From assembly GCA_017643215.1 (NCBI GenBank), contig JAEPNV010000003.1, positions 186,001 to 250,000 of the forward strand: 64,000 nucleotides of DNA, given 5' to 3'. Both the position numbers and the translations under genes were made by a program. Below, one piece after another: positions 38,767 to 47,820 of this stretch (position 1 is its first letter; the number at the start of each line of letters is the position of its first letter). The notes below the pieces were generated by a model. It saw only the letters and a program-made list of their open reading frames with translations. It searched no databases and was not told the DNA's origin. Source of the DNA: Roseibium sp. Its GTDB lineage: Bacteria > Pseudomonadota > Alphaproteobacteria > Rhizobiales > Stappiaceae.

Positions 38767-39354
38767 TCAATAATCGTCGTCTTCGTCGTCGAAGTCTTGT
38801 GCCATCTGCGGGCGCGCGGGCCGTTCGGCCGGATCTCGGCCGATCTTGGACGCCAGGCTTGCCAGATCGATGAAATGGTCCGCCTGGCGGCGCAGGTCAT
38901 CGGCGATCATCGGCGGCTGGGTCTTCAGTGTGGAAACGACGCTCACCTTGCGGCCTTTTCTTTGAAGGGCTTCCACGAGAGACCGGAAATCGCCGTCTCC
39001 GGAAAACAACACAATGTGATCAACGGTCTCCACGAGTTGCATGGCATCGACCGCCAGCTCAATGTCCATATTGCCCTTGACCTTGCGCCGTCCCGAGCTG
39101 TCGACGAATTCCTTCACCGGTTTGGTGATGACCTTGTAGCCGTTATAGTCGAGCCAATCGATGAGCGGACGGATCGAAGAGTACTCCTGATCTTCGATGA
39201 GGGCGGTATAATAATATGCCCGCAGAAGATACGCTTGGCCCTGGAACTCTTTCAAAAGCCGCTTGTAATCGATATCGAACCCGATGGCCTTCGCAGTCGA
39301 GTAAAGATTTGCCCCATCAATGAACAAAGCAACTTTTTCTCTTGCGTCAAACAT
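38767..39354 (-). CDS. NYN domain protein (LabA/DUF88 family)
   Basis: A 195-residue PIN-like NYN-domain protein, a possible RNA-cleaving nuclease. The acidic active-site residues are in VALFIDGANLY (Asp14 region), KGNMDIELAVDAM and LFSGDGDFRSLV. The C-terminus is an acidic tail ending DDEDDDY. The ATG giving MFDAREKVAL is chosen; the longer frame upstream lacks conserved sequence. It is divergent from rpoZ, a common Rhizobiales arrangement, and starts six bases beyond the UDG gene start on the same strand. Confidence 0.88.
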   Translation of the reverse strand: MFDAREKVALFIDGANLYSTAKAIGFDIDYKRLLKEFQGQAYLLRAYYYTALIEDQEYSSIRPLIDWLDYNGYKVITKPVKEFVDSSGRRKVKGNMDIELAVDAMQLVETVDHIVLFSGDGDFRSLVEALQRKGRKVSVVSTLKTQPPMIADDLRRQADHFIDLASLASKIGRDPAERPARPQMAQDFDDEDDDY

Positions 39355-39374
39355 TCTAGAGGAGACCTTTCTTA

Positions 39375-39466
39375 TACTATATGCATTCTCCCATGGCGGC
39401 CCCTGTGATCGCCCGTCACATCCACCTAAAAGGCGTCGAAAAACACCGTCATACTGTGCATATAGT
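39375..39466. promoter_or_regulatory. 10-bp inverted repeat pair in NYN/rpoZ region
   Basis: ACTATATGCA at 39375-39384 is repeated exactly as TGCATATAGT at 39457-39466. Each copy contains a TATAGT that could be a -10 box reading outward, left for the NYN gene and right for rpoZ. Function as mirrored promoters or as a shared operator is inference. Confidence 0.35.
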
Positions 39467-39537
39467 GTCCGGAGCCTGAATTCGGACCCCAGATTTTGTG
39501 TGTTATTTATCCCGCGCGATCTGATGTCCTGTTTTTT

Positions 39538-39566
39538 TTGACCGCGATCCCTCGCTACACTATTTC
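39538..39566 (+). promoter_or_regulatory. candidate sigma70-type promoter of rpoZ-rsh
   Basis: TTGACC (39538-39543), a 17-base spacer and TATTTC (39561-39566). The -35 and spacing are good and the -10 weak. It would give an rpoZ leader of about 180 bases. Confidence 0.35.
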
Positions 39567-39752
39567 CCTGCGGCCTCGCAATCGAAAACCCCAATTAAAA
39601 GGGGATTGTGAATTGTTTTCTCGTGCGTTTTCCCGCGAGCGGTGTATTTGCGCTGACGCCGGACGGATCTGCGGAGGGGTTGCATTCCACCCACCTCATG
39701 ACTATACGCTTGAAGTTCGAAACTCCCAAACCTTTAGCCATGGAGACGTCGT

Positions 39753-40151
39753 ATGGCGCGCGTGACCGTCGAGGATTGCATCGACAAGGTCGAAAACCGG
39801 TTCGAACTGGTGCTGCTGGCCGCACATCGTGCTCGTATGATCTCAAGCGGATCGCCGTTGACCATTGACCGTGACAACGACAAGAACCCTGTCGTTGCGC
39901 TGCGCGAAATTGCCGAGCAGACTGTCAGCCCGGAAGACATGAAAGAAGATCTCATTCATTCGCTGCAGAAGTATGTGGAAGTGGATGAACCGGAAGCCGA
40001 TGCCGTGCCGCTTGTACCGTCCGCCGCACAACCGGCCACACAGATCAACACGGTCGACGACAGCGCGGTTGAATTCGATCGCATGTCGGAGGAGGACCTT
40101 CTGCGCGGTCTGGAGGGCCTGGTTCCGCCGGAGCGCAGCGACGACCTCTGA
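39753..40151 (+). CDS. rpoZ: DNA-directed RNA polymerase omega subunit
   Basis: A 132-residue omega subunit, which helps assemble RNA polymerase and forms one ppGpp site. [20 protein letters not shown] and [12 protein letters not shown] are diagnostic, and the long acidic C-terminal half is typical of alphaproteobacteria. A GGAGAC ribosome-binding site precedes ATG at 39753. The rsh gene follows 105 bases later in the same direction, linking the ppGpp target to its maker. Confidence 0.95.
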   Translation: MARVTVEDCIDKVENRFELVLLAAHRARMISSGSPLTIDRDNDKNPVVALREIAEQTVSPEDMKEDLIHSLQKYVEVDEPEADAVPLVPSAAQPATQINTVDDSAVEFDRMSEEDLLRGLEGLVPPERSDDL

Positions 40152-40256
40152 TCGACCGACCATCCAGCGCCCGGTTGCCGGTCAATTACGGCCGATCCGG
40201 GCGCACCAAACTGTTTGGGGCCGCCGGACCGGCCCATGCGCAAGTGGGCATCTGGC

Positions 40257-42506
40257 ATGATGCGCCAATACGAGCTCGTTGAACGAGTCACCCGCTACAA
40301 TCCCGAGGCAGATGAAGCGCTCCTGAACAAGGCCTATGTCTATGCCATGCAAAAGCATGGCCCACAAACACGTGCGTCCGGCGACCCATACTTTTCCCAT
40401 CCCCTTGAAGTCGCGGCCATCTTGACGGACTTGCGGCTTGATGACGCAACGATTGCCGTCGCGCTCCTGCATGACACGATCGAGGACACGGATGCCACGC
40501 GATCGGAGATCGACAAGGTATTCGGCCCCGAGATCGGAAAGCTGGTCGAAGGTCTGACGAAAATCTCCCGGCTGGACCTGGTCTCGCGCAAGGCGAAACA
40601 GGCGGAAAACTTCCGCAAGCTGCTGCTTGCGATCGCCGATGATGTGCGGGTGCTTTTGGTCAAACTGGCCGATCGCCTGCACAACATGCGCACCTTGCAC
40701 CACATGCCGGAGCACAAGCGCGGACGCATCGCCGAAGAAACGATGGAGATCTACGCGCCGCTTGCCGGGCGCATGGGCATGCATGACATGCGTGAGGAAC
40801 TGGAGGACATTGCCTTCAAGACCCTCAATCCGGAGGCCTACGAAACGATTTCCGAGCGGCTGGTCGGCCTGCACGAACGCAACGCCGATCTCATTCGGGA
40901 CATTGAAAAGACGCTGACCGAACGCCTTGCCGAACGGGGCATGGCCGCCATCGTTCAAGGCCGCAAGAAGCGGCCTTACTCCATCTTCCGGAAGATGCAG
41001 CAAAAGTCGCTCGGTTTTGAGCAGCTCTCCGACATCTACGGGTTCCGCGTCGTGGTCGGCACGGTCGAGGCCTGTTACCGGGTTCTGGGCGTGGTTCACA
41101 CGACCTGGTCAACCGTTCCGGGCCGCTTCAAGGATTATATCTCCACGCCCAAGCAGAACGACTACCGTTCGATCCACACGACAATTGTCGGTCCGTCCCG
41201 CCAGCGCGTGGAACTTCAGATCCGCACGGCCGGCATGGACCGGGTGGCGGAATTCGGCATTGCGGCCCACGCGCTTTACAAGGACGGTGAGCTCGGCGGG
41301 CGCAACATTGCGGGCCTGACCGACGATTCCCGCGCTTATGAGTGGCTCCGGCGCACGATCGATCTGTTGTCGCAGGGCGATACACCCGAAGAGTTCCTGG
41401 AAAACACGAAACTTGAGCTGTTCCATGACCAGGTGTTTTGTTTCACGCCCAAGGGCCGTTTGATCGCCTTGCCCCGCGGTGCAACGCCGATCGATTTTGC
41501 CTACGCGGTCCACACCGGTATTGGAAACACCTGCGTGGGCTCCAAGATCAACGGCAAGATCATGCCCCTGGTTACGGAACTTCGAAACGGCGACGAGGTG
41601 GAGATTATCCGCTCGTCCGCACAGACGCCGCCGCCGGCCTGGGAGGCGATCGCCGTGACCGGAAAGGCGCGGGCCGCGATCCGCCGCGCGACACGGGAAT
41701 CGGTGCGCAAGCAATATGGCGCGCTTGGCGAACACATTCTCAAACGCGCCTTCGCGCGGGCGGAAAAGGCATATTCGGAATCTTTACTGGAAGCCGCTTT
41801 GGTCGATCACAATCAGCCCAATGTCGCCGAACTTCTTGCCGCCGTCGGCCGCGGCGACATCGGCGCGCAATCGGTACTCAAATCCGCGCATCCCGACTAT
41901 CAGGACCAGCGCGCGGCGCACTCAACGCCCATGCCCGAGGAAGGCTGGTTCGATCTCAAGAAAGCGGCCGGATTGAAGTTCCGGATCCCGGTCAATGCCA
42001 TGGAGCAGCCCGGCGACGGCCACGCCGATGCGGAAAATGGTGTTGACCACGGACCCGCGCTGCCGATCCGCGGGCTTTCCGGCGACGTTCCCGTCCGGTT
42101 CGCGCCCAATGGCGGCGCGGTGCCCGGCGACCGGATTGTCGGCATCCTGACGCCCCTGGAAGGGCTGACGATCTATCCGATCCAGTCGCCGGCACTGAAG
42201 GAGTTCGACGACCAGACCGAACGCTGGGTCGATGTGCGCTGGGACATTGATGTCGACAATCCCGAACGGTTTCCGGCACGCTTGGCGATTTCGGCGGCCA
42301 ACGAACCGGGGTCGCTGGCGGTCATCGCCCAGGTCATCGGCGAAAACAACGGCAACATCGACAATGTGAAGATGGTCCGTAAAGCGCCGGATTTTCATCA
42401 GATGATCATTGATCTTGAAGTATGGGATCTAAAACACCTCAACCGGATCATCAATCAGCTCCGGTCCAAAACCAATGTCTCGAGTGTGACCCGTGTCAAT
42501 GGCTGA
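40257..42506 (+). CDS. rsh: bifunctional (p)ppGpp synthetase/hydrolase Rsh
   Basis: A 749-residue RelA/SpoT homolog, the single long stringent-response enzyme usual in Rhizobiales. The HD hydrolase domain has YFSHPLEV and ALLHDTIEDT (about 40-75), the synthetase domain begins near GRKKRPYSIFRKM (about 235), a TGS domain lies near 395-455 (FTPKGRLIALPRGATPIDFAY) and an ACT domain is at the C-terminus (about 675-745). It responds to starvation and controls growth and symbiosis genes. ATG at 40257 (MMRQYELVERV) is used. Confidence 0.95.
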   Translation: MMRQYELVERVTRYNPEADEALLNKAYVYAMQKHGPQTRASGDPYFSHPLEVAAILTDLRLDDATIAVALLHDTIEDTDATRSEIDKVFGPEIGKLVEGLTKISRLDLVSRKAKQAENFRKLLLAIADDVRVLLVKLADRLHNMRTLHHMPEHKRGRIAEETMEIYAPLAGRMGMHDMREELEDIAFKTLNPEAYETISERLVGLHERNADLIRDIEKTLTERLAERGMAAIVQGRKKRPYSIFRKMQQKSLGFEQLSDIYGFRVVVGTVEACYRVLGVVHTTWSTVPGRFKDYISTPKQNDYRSIHTTIVGPSRQRVELQIRTAGMDRVAEFGIAAHALYKDGELGGRNIAGLTDDSRAYEWLRRTIDLLSQGDTPEEFLENTKLELFHDQVFCFTPKGRLIALPRGATPIDFAYAVHTGIGNTCVGSKINGKIMPLVTELRNGDEVEIIRSSAQTPPPAWEAIAVTGKARAAIRRATRESVRKQYGALGEHILKRAFARAEKAYSESLLEAALVDHNQPNVAELLAAVGRGDIGAQSVLKSAHPDYQDQRAAHSTPMPEEGWFDLKKAAGLKFRIPVNAMEQPGDGHADAENGVDHGPALPIRGLSGDVPVRFAPNGGAVPGDRIVGILTPLEGLTIYPIQSPALKEFDDQTERWVDVRWDIDVDNPERFPARLAISAANEPGSLAVIAQVIGENNGNIDNVKMVRKAPDFHQMIIDLEVWDLKHLNRIINQLRSKTNVSSVTRVNG

Positions 42507-42535
42507 CCGGGGCACAGCCGTAAAACCGGAACTGG

Positions 42536-43123
42536 ATGCCTATGAACCGCGATGAAGTCCTGAAAGAATTCCGCGACGCCGGTGCGATTTTGGAAGGTCA
42601 TTTCATTTTGACCTCCGGTCTGCGCAGCAGGGTGTTCTTACAAAAAGCGCGGGTCTTTATGTATCCGGACCGGACCGAACGGCTCTGCCGGGCCCTTGCC
42701 GACAAAATCATATCGGCGAACCTTGGCCCGATCGATTTTATTGTCTCCCCGGCGCTTGGCGGGCTCATCCCAGGCTATGAGACCGCGCGCCATCTCGGCG
42801 TTCCCGCCATGTGGGTCGAACGGGAGGACGGCGATTTCCGTCTGCGCCGGTTCGACATGCCGGAAGGCGCCCGTGTGGTGGTTGTCGAAGACATTGTCAC
42901 CACCGGCCTGTCGGGGCGTGAAGCCGTCACAGCGCTCACCGGCCTTGGGGCCAATGTGCTGGCCGTGTCCTGTTTGATCGACCGGTCCGCAGGTGCGGCT
43001 GAAGCGGGCGTTCCCCTAATCGCTCTTGCCGAATACAAGGTTCCGGCCTATGAGCCTGATAACCTTCCGCCGGACCTGGAGGCGATCCCCGCCGTCAAGC
43101 CGGGAAGCCGGGGATTGAGCTAA
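42536..43123 (+). CDS. pyrE: orotate phosphoribosyltransferase
   Basis: A 195-residue PRTase that makes OMP from orotate and PRPP. The PRPP motif is [18 protein letters not shown], and [18 protein letters not shown] and AMWVERE are also expected. The start is MPMNRDEV; an alternative Met two residues later is possible. It lies 29 bp after rsh and 39 bp before a DUF2062 gene, an order typical of Rhizobiales. Confidence 0.95.
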   Translation: MPMNRDEVLKEFRDAGAILEGHFILTSGLRSRVFLQKARVFMYPDRTERLCRALADKIISANLGPIDFIVSPALGGLIPGYETARHLGVPAMWVEREDGDFRLRRFDMPEGARVVVVEDIVTTGLSGREAVTALTGLGANVLAVSCLIDRSAGAAEAGVPLIALAEYKVPAYEPDNLPPDLEAIPAVKPGSRGLS

Positions 43124-43162
43124 CGTAACAGCGGCCGTTGGTCCGCCGGATGACGACACCTG

Positions 43163-43759
43163 ATGCTGTTTCGCCGCCGACAATCGCCCTCCCGGATCCA
43201 GCGCCTTCGAGTCGCCGTGTGGCCACGCCACAGCTGGGCCCGGTCAACGCGCTATTTCAGCAAGCGGGTGTTGCGCCTGACGGCCACGCCGCACGCAATC
43301 GCCATTGGTTTTGCCGCCGGTGCCTTTGCGAGTTTTACACCGTTTATCGGGCTGCATTTTCTGATCGCATTCGCGCTTGCCTATGTTGTCGGCGGCAACC
43401 TGATTGCCGCCGCATTCGGAACCGGCGTCGGCAATCCGCTGACCTTTCCGTTCATCTGGACCATCACCTTTCAGGTCGGCCAGATGGTTTTGCGCGGCGA
43501 AGCCGTCCCTTCGGCACCGGCCAATCTGGAAGCCGAATTCCAGGCCGGTTTGTTCTCCCGTTCAATGGACACCGTCCTGCCGTTGATCAAACCGATGCTG
43601 GTTGGTGCGATCCCCCTCGGCCTGGCGACCGCGATCATTTGCTATGTCATCGTCTTCAAAAGCGTGGAAGTGTATCAAAGGCGCAGGCGAAAGAAGCTGG
43701 AACGCAAACGGGCACTTGAGAACGCGCTCGGACAGGATCCCGAATCACCGGCAAGCTGA
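43163..43759 (+). CDS. DUF2062 domain membrane protein
   Basis: A 198-residue protein with a DUF2062 domain: a basic N-terminal part (RRRQSPSRIQRLRVAVWPR), then TPHAIAIGFAAGAFASFTPFIGLHF, and two or three membrane helices with GNPLTFPFIWTITFQVG. The C-terminus is a highly basic tail (RRRRKKLERKR). The function is not established. It precedes acpS by 30 bp in the same direction and may be part of that operon. Confidence 0.88.
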   Translation: MLFRRRQSPSRIQRLRVAVWPRHSWARSTRYFSKRVLRLTATPHAIAIGFAAGAFASFTPFIGLHFLIAFALAYVVGGNLIAAAFGTGVGNPLTFPFIWTITFQVGQMVLRGEAVPSAPANLEAEFQAGLFSRSMDTVLPLIKPMLVGAIPLGLATAIICYVIVFKSVEVYQRRRRKKLERKRALENALGQDPESPAS

Positions 43760-43789
43760 TCTATCTTCGCAACGGAGGCGCAAGACTGC

Positions 43790-44215
43790 ATGATTTTGGG
43801 GATTGGCAGCGATCTGATCGACATTCGCCGGATCGAAAAGACCCTCGACCGGTTCGGCGAGCGCTTCACGAACCGCGTCTTTACCGATATCGAACGGGCA
43901 AAGTCGGACCGCCGGGCCGAGCGCGCCGCATCCTACGCCAAGAGATTCGCGGCAAAGGAAGCGTGTTCAAAAGCGCTCGGAACAGGCCTTAGAATGGGCG
44001 TCGCCTGGCGCGAAATGGGCGTCGTGAACCTGCCAAGCGGCAAACCGACCATTGCTTTGACCGGCGGCGCGGCCGAGCGCCTGTCGGCGATGGCGCCGGA
44101 GGGGTTTCTGCCGCGGATCGATCTGACGATCACGGACGATTTTCCCCTGGCCCAGGCGTTTGTCGTGATCACGGCCTGGCCGCGCGACTGGCCGGATCCG
44201 CTTGCCCTTCCCTGA
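43790..44215 (+). CDS. acpS: holo-[acyl-carrier-protein] synthase
   Basis: A 141-residue phosphopantetheinyl transferase that activates ACP with CoA's phosphopantetheine. [16 protein letters not shown] holds the metal-binding Asp, and [15 protein letters not shown] holds the catalytic Glu. GGAGG lies about 12 bases before the ATG. It is followed by lepB-rnc-era-recO, the standard alphaproteobacterial cluster. Confidence 0.95.
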   Translation: MILGIGSDLIDIRRIEKTLDRFGERFTNRVFTDIERAKSDRRAERAASYAKRFAAKEACSKALGTGLRMGVAWREMGVVNLPSGKPTIALTGGAAERLSAMAPEGFLPRIDLTITDDFPLAQAFVVITAWPRDWPDPLALP

Positions 44216-44394
44216 TTGTGGCGGGATCCGCGAAATCCGCCGGTAACGGCTTGTAAACGGATCGTTTGAGCGAAACCGAGGGAAGACGGCGCCAGCGGAT
44301 TGCCACCTTCCCCGCAAGCCGGTAAGAGTGCGGCGGACTGAGCGGGCGTTTGACCGGACCATATCGGCCCGGCTTTTTATTGCCAAAGGAAAGA

Positions 44395-45147
44395 ATGAGC
44401 GTGTCGGACACCAAGAAGGACAAGGAGGGCGGCCTCTACGAGACCGTCAAGGTGATCGTGCAGGCTCTATTGCTTGCGCTCATTGTCAGGACGTTTTTAT
44501 TCCAGCCGTTCAACATCCCATCCGGTTCCATGAAGGATACGCTGCTGATCGGCGATTATCTGTTCGTGTCCAAATACAGTTACGGCTATTCGCGCTATTC
44601 CTTCCCGTTCGGACTGGCGCCGATTTCCGGGCGCGTGTTTTCCGGTGAGCCGAAACGGGGCGATATCGCGGTTTTCAAGCTGCCGCGCGACAATTCGACC
44701 GACTACATCAAGCGCGTCATCGGACTGCCCGGCGACCGCATCCAGATGATCAACGGCGTCGTGCACATCAACGACGAGCCGGTCAAACGCGAGCGCATTG
44801 ACGACTACATCGAACAAACCTCGTTTGGCGGCGTGCAGCGGGTGCCGCGTTACCGCGAGACGCTGCCCAACGGCGTCACCTATGACACGCTGGATCTGAC
44901 CGAACGCGGCCAATGGGACAATACTCGGGTCTACGAAGTGCCCGAAGGCCACTATTTCATGATGGGCGACAACCGGGACAACTCGATCGACAGCCGGGTT
45001 CTCTCTTCCGTGGGGCCGGTTCCGCTCGAAAACTTCATTGGCCGGGCGGAAATCCTCTTTTTCTCCGTCAAGGACGGCGAACCGGCATGGATGATCTGGA
45101 AATGGCCCTGGAGCGTGCGCTGGGACCGTCTGTTCCAGACGCTGTGA
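44395..45147 (+). CDS. lepB: signal peptidase I
   Basis: A 250-residue membrane-anchored serine protease that removes Sec signal peptides. One N-terminal membrane helix (about 15-37) precedes the nucleophile Ser45 in NIPSGSMKDTL and the general base Lys106 in YIKRVIGLPGDR. MMGDNRDNSIDSR is the third box. The AAAGGAAAG ribosome-binding site supports ATG at 44395. It precedes rnc by 46 bp. Confidence 0.95.
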   Translation: MSVSDTKKDKEGGLYETVKVIVQALLLALIVRTFLFQPFNIPSGSMKDTLLIGDYLFVSKYSYGYSRYSFPFGLAPISGRVFSGEPKRGDIAVFKLPRDNSTDYIKRVIGLPGDRIQMINGVVHINDEPVKRERIDDYIEQTSFGGVQRVPRYRETLPNGVTYDTLDLTERGQWDNTRVYEVPEGHYFMMGDNRDNSIDSRVLSSVGPVPLENFIGRAEILFFSVKDGEPAWMIWKWPWSVRWDRLFQTL

Positions 45148-45193
45148 CACCACCGCGCGCTGGACGGGCCAGCGGCTAGTCAGGGAATTGACG

Positions 45194-45901
45194 ATGGCTG
45201 CGAGGAAAGCCGCAGAAAAGCCGTTCGATCCAGGCGTGGACTTGGGATATGCGTTTGAACGCCCCGACCTGTTGCAGCGCGCGCTCACCCACGCAAGCGC
45301 TTTGACGCCCGGCGAGAACGGAAATCAGAGTTACCAGCGTCTGGAGTTTCTCGGCGACCGGGTCCTTGGCCTGGTCGTCGCAACGATGCTGCATCACAAC
45401 TTTCCCAACGCCGAGGAAGGCGAACTGGCGCGCCGGTTCAACCATATGGTCAAGCGCGAGACCTGCGCGGAGATCGCTGCCGAACTGAACCTTGGCGATG
45501 CCATGCGGATCGGGCTGAGCGAAGCCCAGACCGGCGGCCGCAAGAAAACCGCGCTCCTGGCGGACATATGCGAGGCGGTGATCGCGGCGATTTATCTCGA
45601 CGGCGGATATCCGGCGGCCGAAGCCTTCGTGCAGCGGCTTTGGAAACCGCGTATGCTGTCCTGGAGCGGGCCGTTGCGGGACGCCAAGACGACCCTGCAG
45701 GAGTGGGCGCAATCAAAGGGATTGCCGACGCCGAACTATCAGGTCCTGACCCGGGAAGGACCCGACCACGCGCCGAACTTTGTTGTCGGCGTCAGCGTGA
45801 CCGGCCTTGAACGTGGCGAGGGGGCCGGCGGATCCAAGCGGCTTGCCGAGCAAAACGCAGCCGAAACAGTGTTGCGGCGCGAAGGTGTGTGGAACGAGTA
45901 G
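45194..45901 (+). CDS. rnc: ribonuclease III
   Basis: A 235-residue endonuclease for double-stranded RNA, needed for rRNA maturation. The catalytic motif RLEFLGDRVLGLVVA lies near residue 55, ADICEAVIAAIYLDGGY carries the second acidic pair, and the C-terminal double-stranded-RNA-binding domain (about 165-235) ends in QNAAETVL. The ATG at 45194 has AGGGA upstream. Its end overlaps the likely start of era. Confidence 0.95.
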   Translation: MAARKAAEKPFDPGVDLGYAFERPDLLQRALTHASALTPGENGNQSYQRLEFLGDRVLGLVVATMLHHNFPNAEEGELARRFNHMVKRETCAEIAAELNLGDAMRIGLSEAQTGGRKKTALLADICEAVIAAIYLDGGYPAAEAFVQRLWKPRMLSWSGPLRDAKTTLQEWAQSKGLPTPNYQVLTREGPDHAPNFVVGVSVTGLERGEGAGGSKRLAEQNAAETVLRREGVWNE

Positions 45902-46902
45902 ACGCCTTGACCAACACTCAAGACAAAAATGGGCCGGCCGACCCGCCACCCGAACCGTCCAGCGACTATTTCGACCTTCCGGCCGAACCCGGCGGCACCC
46001 GGCAGACAGACGCCACACGCGCCGGTTTCATCGCCCTGATCGGTGCGCCGAACGCTGGAAAATCGACGCTTTTGAACCAACTTGTCGGCACGAAGGTGTC
46101 AATCGTCACGCACAAGGTCCAGACGACCCGGGCGATTGTGCGCGGCATCACCATGCACGGCGCGGCCCAGCTCGTCTTTGTCGACACGCCGGGCATTTTC
46201 AAGCCGAAACGGCGCCTTGACCGGGCCATGGTCGACACGGCATGGAGCGGGGTGCGCGACGCGGATCTGACCGCGCTCCTGATCGATGCCCGGAAAGGCC
46301 TGGATGATGAGGTCCATGCCATCCTGAACCGGTTGAAGGACCTGCCCGGCGAAAAGGTGTTGATCCTCAACAAGGTGGATGTGACCAAACGCGACCGGCT
46401 TCTCGCGTTGTCGCAGGAGGTCAACCAGATCCTGCCGTTTGCCGAAACCTTCATGGTCTCCGCGTTGACCGGTGACGGGGTTGACGCGATCCTCAATCAT
46501 TTTGCCGGCGCGGCCCCGGAGGGCCCCTGGCTTTATCCTGAAGACCAGCCCTCCGACTTGCCCATGCGGCTGCTTGCGGCCGAAATCACCCGCGAAAAGC
46601 TGTTTGAGCGCCTGCATCAGGAACTGCCCTACATTTCGACGGTCGAAACCGAGCAGTGGCAAAACCGCAAGGACGGGTCGGTCCGGATCGAGCAGACGAT
46701 CTACGTGGAACGCGGCAGCCAGAAAAGCATCGTGCTCGGCAAGGGCGGACAGACGATCAAGGCGATCTCGCAGGCCGCCCGTGCCGAGCTCGCGGATATC
46801 GTGGAAGCGCCGGTCCACCTGTTTTTGTTCGTCAAGGTGCGCGAAAACTGGGCGGACGATCCCGAGCGCTATCGGGAGATGGGTCTCGATTTCCCAAAGT
46901 AA
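45889..46902 (+). CDS. era: GTPase Era
   Basis: A GTPase of up to 337 residues that binds 16S rRNA and helps 30S assembly. G1 is GAPNAGKST, G3 DTPG, G4 NKVD. The C-terminal KH domain contains VLGKGGQTIKAISQAAR. It has an N-terminal extension of about 45 residues relative to E. coli. The start is uncertain: GTG at 45889 overlaps the rnc stop, while TTG at 45907 has better spacing from an upstream GGA. Either implies translational coupling. Confidence 0.94.
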   Translation: MERVDALTNTQDKNGPADPPPEPSSDYFDLPAEPGGTRQTDATRAGFIALIGAPNAGKSTLLNQLVGTKVSIVTHKVQTTRAIVRGITMHGAAQLVFVDTPGIFKPKRRLDRAMVDTAWSGVRDADLTALLIDARKGLDDEVHAILNRLKDLPGEKVLILNKVDVTKRDRLLALSQEVNQILPFAETFMVSALTGDGVDAILNHFAGAAPEGPWLYPEDQPSDLPMRLLAAEITREKLFERLHQELPYISTVETEQWQNRKDGSVRIEQTIYVERGSQKSIVLGKGGQTIKAISQAARAELADIVEAPVHLFLFVKVRENWADDPERYREMGLDFPK

Positions 46903-46944
46903 GGCAGCCTTGCAACACTCGATAAGACGAAAGGCGCGCGAAAG

Positions 46945-47706
46945 GTGGAATGGACCGGTCCCGGAGTGGTTCTCAGCACCCGCAAACACGGGGAAACGGA
47001 CACCATTTTGGAGGTGATGACGGCCAAGCATGGCCGGCATTTGGGTCTGGTGCGCGGCGGCCGGTCGCGCAAGAAGCAGCCGCTTCTCCAACCCGGCAAC
47101 GAGTTGCACCTGACGTGGCGGGCCCGGCTTGCCGATCACCTCGGCGTTTTTGCCGCCGAGGCGGTGAACCTGCGGTCCGGCGACGTCATGTCGACGGCAT
47201 TTGCCCTCCACGCCGTCCAGCATGTCGCCGCGCTGCTGCGGCTGTTGCCCGAACGCGATGCGCATCCGCGGCTTTTTTCCGCGCTCAGCGTGGTCCTTGA
47301 CCATCTGGACCGGTTCGACATTGCCGGCCCGTTGCTCGTCCGGTTTGAGCTTTTACTGCTCAATGAGCTCGGCTTCGGGCTGGACCTTGAAACATGCGCG
47401 GCAACCGGGCGAACCGATGATCTGGCCTATGTTTCGCCGAAATCGGGACGGGCCGTCAACCGGGATGCCGGACAGCCCTACCATGACCGCCTGTTGCCCC
47501 TGCCCGGCTTTCTGGTCGAGGGCCAACGCCAGCCCGGCAGTGAGATTTCCTATGAGGACGTGAAGTCCGGACTGGCGCTGACCGGCTTTTTCCTTGACCG
47601 TGATATCCAGTCACCGGCCATGACCGGGATCGCGGACGTCCGAGAGCGGGTCCTCAATGCGCTGGAGCGCGAGTACCGGGCCAACTATCCGTGGAGCTTC
47701 GGTTAG
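46945..47706 (+). CDS. recO: DNA repair protein RecO
   Basis: A 253-residue RecO, which loads RecA on gapped DNA with RecR. The N-terminal OB fold starts MEWTGPGVVLSTRKHGETDTI, the usual form in alphaproteobacteria, and begins with GTG. The central helical part contains LERFELLLLNELGFGLDL-like sequence, with Cys in LETCAATG. It is 42 bp after era on the same strand. Confidence 0.92.
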   Translation: MEWTGPGVVLSTRKHGETDTILEVMTAKHGRHLGLVRGGRSRKKQPLLQPGNELHLTWRARLADHLGVFAAEAVNLRSGDVMSTAFALHAVQHVAALLRLLPERDAHPRLFSALSVVLDHLDRFDIAGPLLVRFELLLLNELGFGLDLETCAATGRTDDLAYVSPKSGRAVNRDAGQPYHDRLLPLPGFLVEGQRQPGSEISYEDVKSGLALTGFFLDRDIQSPAMTGIADVRERVLNALEREYRANYPWSFG

Positions 47707-47820
47707 CCGGAGAGCCGAGAAATCACACTCGCACCCGATCTGACCCGAAAAGCCGCAGAATTGCGCGGAAAACCGCGCGTGCCGATTGAGAAAACTCATG
47801 GAAACCGGTAGCCCTTAAAC

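Larger units (their letters stand above)
39355..39752. other. 398-bp divergent promoter region NYN/rpoZ
   Basis: No protein gene is apparent. A 10-bp inverted repeat (ACTATATGCA and TGCATATAGT, 72 bp apart) and a TTGACC-N17-TATTTC promoter candidate are the only recognisable elements. The gap likely contains both divergent promoters and a long rpoZ leader. Confidence 0.5.

Noticed and set aside
44353-44383. GC-rich hairpin with T-run just before lepB (CCGG...CCGG then TTTTTATT)
   Set aside because: The stem is only about 4 bp and interrupted, so a terminator or attenuator is not supported.
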